A DNA stretch of 20,803 nucleotides. Origin: JBEIDK01 sp040383485 (GTDB lineage Bacteria > Bacteroidota > Bacteroidia > UBA4408). Shown piece after piece: positions 7,649 through 15,507 of this stretch; the first letter of the stretch is position 1; every line of letters starts with the position of its first letter. Below the pieces are notes generated by a model. It saw nothing but the letters and a program-made list of their open reading frames with translations, was not told where the DNA came from and searched no databases. The position numbers were made by a program, and so were the translations under genes. The DNA lies in the NCBI GenBank assembly GCA_040383485.1, contig JBEIDK010000047.1, positions 1 to 20,803 of the forward strand, written 5' to 3'.

Positions 7649-7775
7649 GCATTCAAAAATTAATTATTGGTAAACTTATAAATAATATTTAAAAATAAAA
7701 TTATTTTGTCTTATCTAATCTCAATAATAATTGAATAAAGTACATTTATTTTTTGAGTTATTTTAAATAAAAAAT

Positions 7776-7805
7776 GAGGTAGCAATCTAAATAGATTGCT
7801 ACCTC
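7776..7805 (-). terminator. Strong intrinsic terminator after the TPR-PD40-OmpA gene
   Basis: A perfect 13-bp stem, GAGGTAGCAATCT (7776-7788) with AGATTGCTACCTC (7793-7805), has a 4-base loop. T tracts flank it on both strands (TCTTTTTTTT rightwards, ATTTTTTATTT leftwards). It lies 25 bases past the minus-strand OmpA-family stop at 7831 and would end that transcript before the marR gene. Its symmetry would also block opposing transcription. Confidence 0.9.
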
Positions 7806-7830
7806 TTTTTTTGTATATTTAAAAATATTA

Positions 7831-9894
7831 TTATTTCAATTTAGTAACAGTAATGTCGATATATTGCGACTTTTCGTAAGTCTTACGATTCTCATTCCAA
7901 TCTTTATTGTAATCAGGACCACCAACAAGCGCAGCTGGTTTATCAAATACAACATTTGCTGCATTTAATTTATTCTTAGTAACTAATTCCATTATTTTAG
8001 CTTTTGCAGCTTCTGCACGAACCATCGATAATGCTTCATTGTTTGGATATTTAGAAGTTGGTACTTTAGATGCACAAGCTTCAATATGTACATTTACCTT
8101 ACCTATTTTTGCTGCTTTGATAAATGCCTTAGTAAAGTCTGTAAAATCATTACTAGCTGCAATATCTTTCTTATTATATTGGAAATTCATTTTGAAACCA
8201 ATATTGTTTTCTTTTTGTGCAGCAATTAATTGTTGTTCAGCTTCTTTTTGAGCTTTTTCCGCATTCTTCTCTGCCTCAGTTGCAGCTAATGCTTTAGCAG
8301 CCTCAGGATCAAGCGGTAAGTCAGCTCTATTTATTTCGTCGTATTCTGCTTTAGTAGTTACTTCGTCAGTGTAAATTGACTTACCACCTGACTCAACAGT
8401 AATAGAATATTTTGCTCCTGGTTTTAAGAAGAATGAGAACTTACCATTACTTGCAACCTTATAAGATTTAGGAGCATTCTCACTCATATTTACTACAGTA
8501 ATTTTGTTATTAGGAGAAATTTCTTTTACTGCTTCTGTTAATTTGAAATTACCTTTATAAACAGTAATTCCTTTTGGTTTTTTATCAGGAAATGAAACTA
8601 AATAAATATCATTATCACCTAAACCGCCTTTACGATTTTGTGAAACGTATGCACGAGTCCCATCTATTGACTCTACATAAAAATAATCATCATCTATTGT
8701 ATTAACAGGTGCCCCTAAATTTTCTGGTATACCCCAGTTACTTCCATCCCAACTAGATTTTAAAATGTCAAGTCCGCCAATTGTTTCATGACCATTTGAA
8801 GCAAAAAATAATGTTTTGCCATCACGACTAAAGCATGGAGCCATTTCATCAAGTGCAGTATTTATGTTGCTTCCAAGCGGTTCAGCATTACCCCAAGTAC
8901 CGTTGTTTTTTAAAGAACGATACAAATCCATACCACCAATTCCACCTTTTTTATCTGATGCAAAAATAATTGTGTTTCCATCTGGAGAAATTGTGGCACC
9001 TCTATCTTTAAATTTTGTATTTATAGTTGGCCCCAATTCAATTGGTGAAGTCCATGAATCTTGCTTGTATTCAGTTAAGAAAATATTTCCATTTTCTTTT
9101 TTGTCTTTGTAAATTAACATTTTGGTTCCATCAGCCGATATTCCTAAAATGGCATCATTCTCTTCTTCATTTACGTTAGCTCCCAATAAATCTGTAGCAA
9201 TCCACTTATCACCTTCTTTCATAGAAGTAAATATACTTTCAAAATATCTACCATCTAATCCTGAATAATTACCAAAACCTTCGCGGCGAGAATTATAATA
9301 AATAACGCCCTCGTCATCATTAATAAAGGCATCATAGTCATTAAATTTTGAATTAATTTCAGGACCAAGATTTGTAAAGTCTGCTTTTTTAGGATTCTTT
9401 AATTGCGTAGAAGCAAATGAACATTGATTTACCCTTCTATCAATATCAGTTTTTGCTTCACCTTTCAATTTCATTATTGTAGCATATGCAGTAAATTTAT
9501 CTGCAGCTTTATCAAACTGTCCTGAATAAGTGTATGCGATAGCTAAATCATAAAGTGCAGTTGTAGGTGCCTTTTTCTCGTTGCAATCTTCTTCATCAAT
9601 AGCTTGAGGAGGTTTCACGTAATTTTTTTCAGCTGTTTCTAAAAACTGAACAGCCTCTGCTTTGTTGCTTGAACCTGTATTTAGGATACAGAAACCTAAA
9701 TTGTAGTTGATTAATGCGTTTTGAGGGTCTTGAACTATTAGCTCACGATACGCTGTTAGCGCTTTTTCATAGTTTGAATATTGCATATCATATGCAGCAT
9801 CCGAGAACTTCTTACAGAAGTCTGGTTGTTTTTGAGCCAAGGCAAAAACAGAACTTAATGCTATGGCTGAAAATACTAAATGTACTTTTTTCAT
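7831..9894 (-). CDS. TPR / PD40 propeller / OmpA-like envelope protein (PorE-like architecture)
   Basis: The 687-residue exported protein has a type I signal peptide at 1-20 (hydrophobic core, then FALA before QKQ). TPR-like helices span about 25-165 (NYEKALTAYRELIVQDPQNA is one unit). A PD40 beta propeller at about 185-435 has repeats ISADGTKMLI (252), ISPDGNTIIFAS (302), FSRDGKTLFFAS (355) and SIDGTRAYVS (409). A carboxypeptidase-regulatory-like beta domain follows at about 443-515, then an Ala/Glu/Lys-rich coiled linker (530-563) and an OmpA-like C-terminal domain (565-685) with EALSMVRAEAAKAKI. The order TPR-PD40-CRD-OmpA is that of PorE, a type IX secretion component thought to anchor the machine to peptidoglycan. 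However, many paralogues share this layout, and this one is not a lipoprotein as PorE is. The OmpA domain is divergent. A candidate promoter lies upstream and a strong terminator follows. Confidence 0.85.
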   Translation of the reverse strand: MKKVHLVFSAIALSSVFALAQKQPDFCKKFSDAAYDMQYSNYEKALTAYRELIVQDPQNALINYNLGFCILNTGSSNKAEAVQFLETAEKNYVKPPQAIDEEDCNEKKAPTTALYDLAIAYTYSGQFDKAADKFTAYATIMKLKGEAKTDIDRRVNQCSFASTQLKNPKKADFTNLGPEINSKFNDYDAFINDDEGVIYYNSRREGFGNYSGLDGRYFESIFTSMKEGDKWIATDLLGANVNEEENDAILGISADGTKMLIYKDKKENGNIFLTEYKQDSWTSPIELGPTINTKFKDRGATISPDGNTIIFASDKKGGIGGMDLYRSLKNNGTWGNAEPLGSNINTALDEMAPCFSRDGKTLFFASNGHETIGGLDILKSSWDGSNWGIPENLGAPVNTIDDDYFYVESIDGTRAYVSQNRKGGLGDNDIYLVSFPDKKPKGITVYKGNFKLTEAVKEISPNNKITVVNMSENAPKSYKVASNGKFSFFLKPGAKYSITVESGGKSIYTDEVTTKAEYDEINRADLPLDPEAAKALAATEAEKNAEKAQKEAEQQLIAAQKENNIGFKMNFQYNKKDIAASNDFTDFTKAFIKAAKIGKVNVHIEACASKVPTSKYPNNEALSMVRAEAAKAKIMELVTKNKLNAANVVFDKPAALVGGPDYNKDWNENRKTYEKSQYIDITVTKLK

Positions 9895-9959
9895 CTTTAA
9901 AAAATTATTATTGACTGATTTATATTTGTTTACAAAAAAAATTAAATAATAGTAATAAG

Positions 9960-9967
9960 CAAAATTA
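9960..9967 (-). promoter_or_regulatory. Candidate -7 promoter element of the OmpA-family gene
   Basis: On the minus strand this reads TAATTTTG, matching TAnnTTTG. It lies just past the stop of the upstream E2 gene and about 65 bases before the OmpA-family ATG. No good -33 TTTG is visible, because the region upstream is E2 coding sequence. It supports separate transcription of the two genes but is weak evidence alone. Confidence 0.3.
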
Positions 9968-9972
9968 ATTTA

Positions 9973-11295
9973 CTAAAAAGTTCGATTAACATCGAAATTT
10001 TCTAGATAATCGGCTACTCTTCTAACAAAAGAACCACCTAAGGAACCATCTACAACCCTGTGGTCATAACTCAAGGAAAGAAACATCATGTGTCTGATGG
10101 CAATAACATCTCCTTGTGGGGTTTCTAAAACCGCTGGCTTTTTCTTTATTGTACCTACAGCCATAATAGCTACTTGAGGCTGATTGATAATAGGTGTTCC
10201 CATTACATTACCAAATGAACCAACATTAGTAAGTGTGAAGGTGCCTCCTGAAATTTCGTCAGGGCTTAATTTGTTATTTCTTGCCCTGTTGGCTAAATCA
10301 TTCACATTTTTTGTTATTCCAACTAGATTTAGCATATCGGCATTTTTAATAACAGGAACAATTAAATTGCCACTTGGTAAAGCTGTTGCCATACCGATAT
10401 TAATGTTTTTTCTTTTGATGATATTAGTTCCATCAACGGCAACATTTATCATTGGATAATCTTTTATAGCCTTAGCCACTGCTTCAATAAACAAAGGTGT
10501 AAAGGTTAACTTCTCATTTTCACGCTTTTCAAAATCTTTTTTAATTTTATCTCTCCACTGCACTAAATTGGTAACATCAGCTTCAACAAATGAAGTAACG
10601 TGCGGAGAGGTATGCTTACTCATAACCATATGGTCGGCAATGAGTTTACGCATGCGGTCCATTTCAATTATTTCATCACCACTACCTATTGCAACTGCTG
10701 GTTTATTTGCAACTGCTTTTACTGCTGGTTCAGAAGGTGCAGCTACCTCAGTTGCAGGTGTTGATGCAATCTCAATTTTAGGTGCTTCTACAACTGCAAT
10801 TTTACCTCTGTTTTCTATATACAATAAAATATCTTCCTTATTTACCCTACCATCTTTTCCAGTTCCTTTTATGCCATCAAGTTCCGCAAATGATATTCCT
10901 TCTTGTTTGGCAATACTTTTTACTAGTGGGCTATAAAACTTATCTGAATTTTCAGATTTAATAGATTGTGAATTACTATTGTTTGTAGTTTGAGCTGCAG
11001 CAACTGCTGGAGCTGGAGTGCTAATTGCTACTGCTGGAGTAACTGAAGCCAGAGCATCAGAGCTTAAAATAGCAATTGGTGAACCCACTTGAACAACATC
11101 ACCTTCTTTAAAAAGTTGTGTAACAAGTATACCTCCTTTTGGAGCAGGTACTTCCGAATCAACCTTGTCAGTAGCTATTTCTAAAACGGTTTCATCAGCA
11201 GCTATGGTATCTCCTTCGTTTTTTGTCCATTTTATAATGGTTGCTTCAGCAACACTTTCGCCCATTTTAGGCATTATTAATTCGAACTGCGCCAT
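9973..11295 (-). CDS. 2-oxo-acid dehydrogenase dihydrolipoamide acyltransferase (E2)
   Basis: E2 forms the core of a 2-oxo-acid dehydrogenase complex and passes the acyl group from its lipoyl arm to CoA. Residues 1-76 are a lipoyl domain with the lipoylation site EIATDKVDSE (Lys44). An Ala/Pro/Thr-rich linker follows, then the peripheral-subunit-binding domain at about 120-156 (SPLVKSIAKQEGI, GTGKDGRVNKEDIL) and a second linker. The catalytic domain at 207-440 ends with SYDHRVVDGSLGG, where His412 and Asp416 are the active pair. The ATG at 11295 is preferred over the in-frame TTG at 11313, because MAQFELIMPKMGES is the family start and the TTG lies inside a candidate -7 element. The 440-residue single-lipoyl form fits a branched-chain 2-oxo-acid or 2-oxoglutarate complex. 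I favour branched-chain but cannot decide, as no E1 or E3 gene is adjacent. Confidence 0.92.
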   Translation of the reverse strand: MAQFELIMPKMGESVAEATIIKWTKNEGDTIAADETVLEIATDKVDSEVPAPKGGILVTQLFKEGDVVQVGSPIAILSSDALASVTPAVAISTPAPAVAAAQTTNNSNSQSIKSENSDKFYSPLVKSIAKQEGISFAELDGIKGTGKDGRVNKEDILLYIENRGKIAVVEAPKIEIASTPATEVAAPSEPAVKAVANKPAVAIGSGDEIIEMDRMRKLIADHMVMSKHTSPHVTSFVEADVTNLVQWRDKIKKDFEKRENEKLTFTPLFIEAVAKAIKDYPMINVAVDGTNIIKRKNINIGMATALPSGNLIVPVIKNADMLNLVGITKNVNDLANRARNNKLSPDEISGGTFTLTNVGSFGNVMGTPIINQPQVAIMAVGTIKKKPAVLETPQGDVIAIRHMMFLSLSYDHRVVDGSLGGSFVRRVADYLENFDVNRTF

Positions 11296-11310
11296 ATTTT
11301 TAATTTCGTG

Positions 11311-11340
11311 CAAACTTAGTTAAATTTTATAATCAAACAA
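11311..11340 (-). promoter_or_regulatory. Candidate promoter of the E2 gene
   Basis: On the minus strand TAAGTTTG (11311-11318) matches the -7 consensus TAnnTTTG, and a TTG (11338-11340) sits 19 bases upstream as a -33 element. A second TTTG lies slightly closer. Transcription would start near 11304, giving a leader of about 10 bases before the ATG at 11295. This excludes the upstream TTG at 11313 as the start codon. Confidence 0.55.
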
Positions 11341-11358
11341 TTAGCAAATATTTTCAAT

Positions 11359-11397
11359 AAAATAGCCTTCTTATTAATTTAGTATGAAGGTTATTTT
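11359..11397 (-). terminator. Weak hairpin at the end of lptB
   Basis: The arms AAAATAGCCTTC (11359-11370) and GAAGGTTATTTT (11386-11397) pair with one wobble or mismatch around a 15-base loop. The lptB stop codon lies inside one arm. The T tract on the minus strand is short and broken. It may reduce read-through from lptB into the E2 gene, but the large loop and the mismatch leave it doubtful. Confidence 0.3.
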
Positions 11398-12116
11398 CTC
11401 AATTCAAAGTTTTGTCCTAAATAAACCTTCCTGACCATTTCATCGTTTGCAAGTTCTTCCGCTGTTCCAGCTTTTAGTATTTTACCTTCAAAAAGTAAAT
11501 AGGCTCTATCAGTAATTGTTAGTGTTTCGTGCACATTGTGGTCTGTTATTAATATACCAATATTCTTAGCTTTTAATTTTGCAACAATAGCTTGTATGTC
11601 TTCAACAGCAATTGGGTCTACACCAGCGAATGGTTCGTCGAGCAAAATAAACGAAGGGTCTACTGCCAATGCTCTAGCAATTTCTGTCCTTCTTCTTTCG
11701 CCACCACTTAATAAATCACCTCTACTTTTACGTATGTGCTGTAGCCCAAATTCATCAAGTAATGACTCTACTTTATTATCTTGTTCTTTTTTTGAAAGTT
11801 TAGTCATTTCCAGAACAGCTTTTAAATTATCTTCAACACTCAACTTTCTAAAAACAGATGCTTCTTGCGCTAAATAACCTATTCCGAGCTGTGCACGCTT
11901 ATACATTGCTAGGTTTGTGATATCTTTTTGGTCAAGATAAATTTTGCCTGAATTTGGTTTTATTAAGCCTACAGTCATGTAAAAAGTAGTTGTTTTACCT
12001 GCACCATTTGGTCCTAGTAATCCAACTATTTCACCTTGTTTTACTTCAACCGAAACCCCACCAACCACGGTTCTGCTTTTGTATTTTTTTACTAAATTTT
12101 CAGTTCGTAAAATCAT
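11391..12116 (-). CDS. lptB: LPS export ABC transporter ATP-binding protein LptB
   Basis: LptB is the cytoplasmic ATPase that powers extraction of lipopolysaccharide from the inner membrane by LptFG and its passage along the Lpt bridge. The 241 residues match the usual LptB size. Walker A GPNGAGKTT is at 35-43, the Q-loop in YLAQEASVFRKLSVEDNL at 81-98, and the LptB-typical signature LSGGERRRTEIARAL at 136-150. Walker B with D-loop ILLDEPFAGVDPIAVEDIQ is at 157-175 and the switch His in ITDHNVHETL is at 193. The phrase LDEPFAGVDPIAV and the C-terminal YLGQNFEL distinguish LptB from branched-chain amino-acid ATPases such as LivG. No lptA, lptC or lptFG gene is adjacent, which is common in Bacteroidota. 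The E2 gene follows after 95 bp and probably has its own promoter. Confidence 0.95.
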   Translation of the reverse strand: MILRTENLVKKYKSRTVVGGVSVEVKQGEIVGLLGPNGAGKTTTFYMTVGLIKPNSGKIYLDQKDITNLAMYKRAQLGIGYLAQEASVFRKLSVEDNLKAVLEMTKLSKKEQDNKVESLLDEFGLQHIRKSRGDLLSGGERRRTEIARALAVDPSFILLDEPFAGVDPIAVEDIQAIVAKLKAKNIGILITDHNVHETLTITDRAYLLFEGKILKAGTAEELANDEMVRKVYLGQNFELRK

Positions 12117-12191
12117 ATACTACAATAGTAATCTAAAAAATAATTGCTAGCTAAATTTTTATGCAAAAAAAACATTAATCAAATTATACAG

Positions 12192-12199
12192 CAAATTTA
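12192..12199 (-). promoter_or_regulatory. Candidate -7 element of lptB
   Basis: The minus strand reads TAAATTTG, a match to TAnnTTTG, about 75 bases before the lptB ATG. No -33 element is evident and the leader would be long, so this could be chance. The rest of the 171-bp divergent region between lptB and the propeller gene shows nothing else I can name, apart from the ATTGGCGTTT motif next to the plus-strand start. Confidence 0.25.
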
Positions 12200-12287
12200 T
12201 ATCTCTGAATGCTGTTTTATTCTAAGAAATCATCGAATAAATAATTTGTTAGTTTTACCACAATAAAATTTAATATTGGCGTTTTTT

Positions 12288-15200
12288 ATGCTCAAATTTA
12301 TTTCTTCTACAAAAATTAGAACATTCGTTTTTTGCTTGTTTTTCATTCGTGTTTTTGGTAATTCAGTTTGTGCTCAAATTTATGATTTCAGAAATTATTC
12401 TGTTAGTGATGGTTTATTACAATCTACAGTTAATGATATTAAGCAAGATAAAAATAGTTTTTTATGGATAGCTACTGATGGTGGACTTTCAAGATTTGAT
12501 GGTATTCATTTCAAAAGTTACTCGACACAAAATGGCTTATCTGAAACTGCTATAAGTACAATTGTAATTGACGCACAAGGTGCAATATGGCTAGGTACAG
12601 TTACAGGTAAGATTTATATTTTTGAGAATGAAAAATTTACTCCTTATAAATTAAAGGAAGACTCATTATGTAAAAGAATAATTAGTTTTTTTATTGATTC
12701 GAAAAATAATATTTGGGCTGCTACTGAGGGTTTAGGTGCAATAAAAATTGAAGTGAATAAAAATAATAAATCTAATTCTTCATACAATTCATTCTATAAC
12801 AATCCAACCCTGGGAGACAATGTTCATCAAGTATTTGAAGACACTGAGGGTATGATTTGGTTTACAACTCAAAATGGCATCAGAAGGTTTAATCAGTTTA
12901 CTAAAAGTTTTGAGATTTATGCACCATCATCAATGCCTAAATATTACTACACGTCTATTTCGCAAGCCAAAGATGGTAGATTGGTTTTTGGTAGTATGGG
13001 TAATGGTGTTTGTTTATTGAATAATAAAAATGCTGAAATATTTTTTTATGATGAATCAAACGGATTGCCTTCTGGAATAAACCCATTTGCAAAACAAGAC
13101 GCTGATTCTAATTTATGGGTAAGTAGTTGGAATTTAGGATTAACAAAACTAAGTCCCAATAGCACAATCAACTTTAATGATAAAAATGGATTGCCTTCAA
13201 ATAAAGTAAGATGTATGTTCCAAGATAACGAAGGAAATATTTGGTTTGGAACTCAAGATAATGGAATCATTGTTTATAAAGGAAATAAGTTTAATCATTT
13301 TAATAAAAAAAATGGCCTGACTGATAATGTAATAAATACTATCAAACGCTTAAAAAATAAACTCTTTGTTGGAACGAATAATGGATTGAATATTATTGAA
13401 AATGGAAGTGTAAAATATATTTCCACATTAGAGCAGGTTGGTTCAAATTTAGTAACTGATATTGTAGAAGGTAATAATCAAGACTTATATATAAGTACTT
13501 TTCAAGGAAGCATATTAGTAATAAATAGTAAAACTTTATTACCTAAAGGTTCGTTGCAATTGAAAGAAAACCTTGTTAATGCCTTATATTTTGATGAAAA
13601 TGATGTGCTTTGGGTTGCAACAAATAAGGGCATTTCATTTTTTAAGAATAACAACAACCTTCTAAAGGCACCAGTAAAAGCTGCTCAACTAGATGATATT
13701 GAAGCAACATCATTCTTTAAAGATTCAAAAAATAATTTGTGGATCGGAACTAGAAGAAGTGGACTAATTAAAATAACCAATAATCAAATTACATACTTTA
13801 CAGAAAAAGATGGACTGAAACACAAAAGCCCCACAAATATTTGTGAGGATGAAAATGGTGTCATTTGGATTGGTACTGAAGGTGGCGGAATTTATACTTT
13901 TGTAGAAGGTAAGTTCACCAATTATAATGTTAAAAATGGACTTATTTCTGATTTTATAACAACAATTAATTTTAAGAATAATGCTATTTGGGTAGGCACT
14001 AATAAAGGTATTGGTAAATACGATTTAATAACTAAAAATTATTTCAGTTATAATCAATTTGATGGATTTCATGAGCTAGAAGTTAAACCACATGCTTCAT
14101 ATGTTGATGGCAATAAAATATGGTATGGAACCATTAATGGTTTGGTTTCATTAAATATAAATGAGTTAATTCCTAATAAAATTGCTCCCAAAATAAACTT
14201 AAGTAAGTTCGAAGTTTTTGGCAAGGAATATTTATATCCAAAAGATTTAGTACTTAACTACAGAGACAAAGACATTACATTCCATTTCACTGCAATTAGT
14301 TATAAAGCTCCTGAAAAGGTTGTATATCAATATAAACTTGTTGGGCTAGATGATAATTGGCATACCGCAGCAAATACTAACATGGCTACGTACACAAATT
14401 TAGTTTATGGTAACTACACCTTACAAATTAAAGCAATGAATGGTGATGGAGTTTGGGGCACTCCTACAGAATATTCATTTGAAATAAATGCACCTTTTTG
14501 GATGAAGAAATGGTTTTGGATACTTGCAGTAATCATCGTAATTGCACTTGTAGTTTCTTACGGAAGAATGCGTCGTAAAAAATTAATTGCCGATAAAGTT
14601 CATCTTGAGCATCAGGTAAAAGAACGCACCAAAGAAATTCAAGAAAAAAATGGAGAATTGGTGATAATGAATGTTGATATTTCATTAAAGAATAAGGAAA
14701 TTACTGATAGTATAAATTATGCTAAAAGACTTCAAGATTCTATATTGCCGAGAACTGAAGATTTAGAAAAAAGTTTTAAGAATATTTTTGTTTTATACAA
14801 GCCGAAGTCAATAGTAAGTGGCGATTTTTATTGGTATACCCAAACTCAAAACCAAAATCAAGAAAACGAATTTTTAATTGCAGCAGCCGATTGCACAGGT
14901 CATGGCGTACCTGGGGCATTTATGTGTATGGTTGCAACTTCATTGTTAAATCAAATAGTTGTCGACAATAAAATATATGAACCATCAGAAGTGCTTAAGA
15001 ATTTAAATACTGGAGTACGTTCTGTTCTAAAACAACAAGAAACCGAAACACGCGATGGTATGGACATTGCATTGTGCAGAATAAATATTGATTCAAAAGT
15101 AATAGAATTTGCAGGAGCACTAAGGCCTTTATATCTATTCCGTGATTTAAGAAATGAAGAAAATAAAATTACCGATTACTATTTTGAAGAAATAAAACCA

Positions 15201-15491
15201 AATAAATATCCAATTGGAGGATTACAATTTGAAACTATTAGGATTTTCGATAATAAAAAAATGCAACTAAATACAGGCGATACTATTTACATGTTTAGTG
15301 ACGGTTTTGCTGACCAATTTGGTGGAAATGAGGGAAAAAAATTAATGACTAAGAAGTTCAAAGAAATATTACACTCTATACAACCAAAACCTTTAGATGA
15401 ACAAAGAGATTACTTGAATGACTTTTTTAATAAATGGTGTGGTGAACAAGAACAAATAGATGATGTAATGGTTATTGGTATTAGATTTTAA
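12288..15491 (+). CDS. Membrane sensor phosphatase: periplasmic two-component propeller, Y_Y_Y domain and SpoIIE PP2C phosphatase
   Basis: This 1067-residue protein has a signal peptide (about 1-29, ending SVCA before QIYDF). A large periplasmic propeller spans roughly 31-625 and is built from about a dozen repeats of the two-component propeller type, such as LWIATDGGLSRFDG (59), IWFGTQDNGIIVY (318), LWIGTRRSGLIKI (484) and IWIGTEGGGIYTF (526). A Y_Y_Y domain follows at about 660-735, ending GDGVWGTPTEY. One membrane helix spans about 742-758 and leads into a coiled coil (765-825). The C-terminal SpoIIE domain (about 830-1067) has metal-ligand candidates Asp846 (VSGDF), Asp868 (ADCTGHG), Asp923 (RDGMD), Asp1005 (FSDGFAD) and Asp1058/1059. 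The layout is that of a hybrid sensor with a serine/threonine phosphatase in place of the kinase. The likely target is an anti-sigma-factor antagonist elsewhere. I prefer the ATG at 12288 to the TTG at 12276 because the n-region then begins MLKF. The 3' end converges on the TPM gene with 16 bp between the stops. Confidence 0.9.
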   Translation: MLKFISSTKIRTFVFCLFFIRVFGNSVCAQIYDFRNYSVSDGLLQSTVNDIKQDKNSFLWIATDGGLSRFDGIHFKSYSTQNGLSETAISTIVIDAQGAIWLGTVTGKIYIFENEKFTPYKLKEDSLCKRIISFFIDSKNNIWAATEGLGAIKIEVNKNNKSNSSYNSFYNNPTLGDNVHQVFEDTEGMIWFTTQNGIRRFNQFTKSFEIYAPSSMPKYYYTSISQAKDGRLVFGSMGNGVCLLNNKNAEIFFYDESNGLPSGINPFAKQDADSNLWVSSWNLGLTKLSPNSTINFNDKNGLPSNKVRCMFQDNEGNIWFGTQDNGIIVYKGNKFNHFNKKNGLTDNVINTIKRLKNKLFVGTNNGLNIIENGSVKYISTLEQVGSNLVTDIVEGNNQDLYISTFQGSILVINSKTLLPKGSLQLKENLVNALYFDENDVLWVATNKGISFFKNNNNLLKAPVKAAQLDDIEATSFFKDSKNNLWIGTRRSGLIKITNNQITYFTEKDGLKHKSPTNICEDENGVIWIGTEGGGIYTFVEGKFTNYNVKNGLISDFITTINFKNNAIWVGTNKGIGKYDLITKNYFSYNQFDGFHELEVKPHASYVDGNKIWYGTINGLVSLNINELIPNKIAPKINLSKFEVFGKEYLYPKDLVLNYRDKDITFHFTAISYKAPEKVVYQYKLVGLDDNWHTAANTNMATYTNLVYGNYTLQIKAMNGDGVWGTPTEYSFEINAPFWMKKWFWILAVIIVIALVVSYGRMRRKKLIADKVHLEHQVKERTKEIQEKNGELVIMNVDISLKNKEITDSINYAKRLQDSILPRTEDLEKSFKNIFVLYKPKSIVSGDFYWYTQTQNQNQENEFLIAAADCTGHGVPGAFMCMVATSLLNQIVVDNKIYEPSEVLKNLNTGVRSVLKQQETETRDGMDIALCRINIDSKVIEFAGALRPLYLFRDLRNEENKITDYYFEEIKPNKYPIGGLQFETIRIFDNKKMQLNTGDTIYMFSDGFADQFGGNEGKKLMTKKFKEILHSIQPKPLDEQRDYLNDFFNKWCGEQEQIDDVMVIGIRF

Positions 15492-15507
15492 TTAATAGTA
15501 AATAATT

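Noticed and set aside
10184..10936. Two long plus-strand open frames opposite the E2 gene (10184-10459 and 10568-10936).
   Set aside because: They are shadows of the confidently identified E2 coding sequence. Their translations are low-complexity and resemble no family.
12277..12292. Sigma-54-like promoter with GG at 12278-12279 and GC at 12290-12291 (GG-N10-GC spacing), tempting because rpoN is in the window.
   Set aside because: The -12 GC overlaps the chosen ATG, so transcription would begin inside the coding sequence and remove the signal peptide. No later in-frame ATG gives a sensible N-terminus. A short match in AT-rich DNA is likely chance.
12350..14160. Possible tandem DNA duplication because of recurring TGGATTGG/TGGTTTGG-like stretches.
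   Set aside because: These encode the conserved W-I/F-G-T motif of diverged protein propeller repeats. The DNA between them is not repeated.
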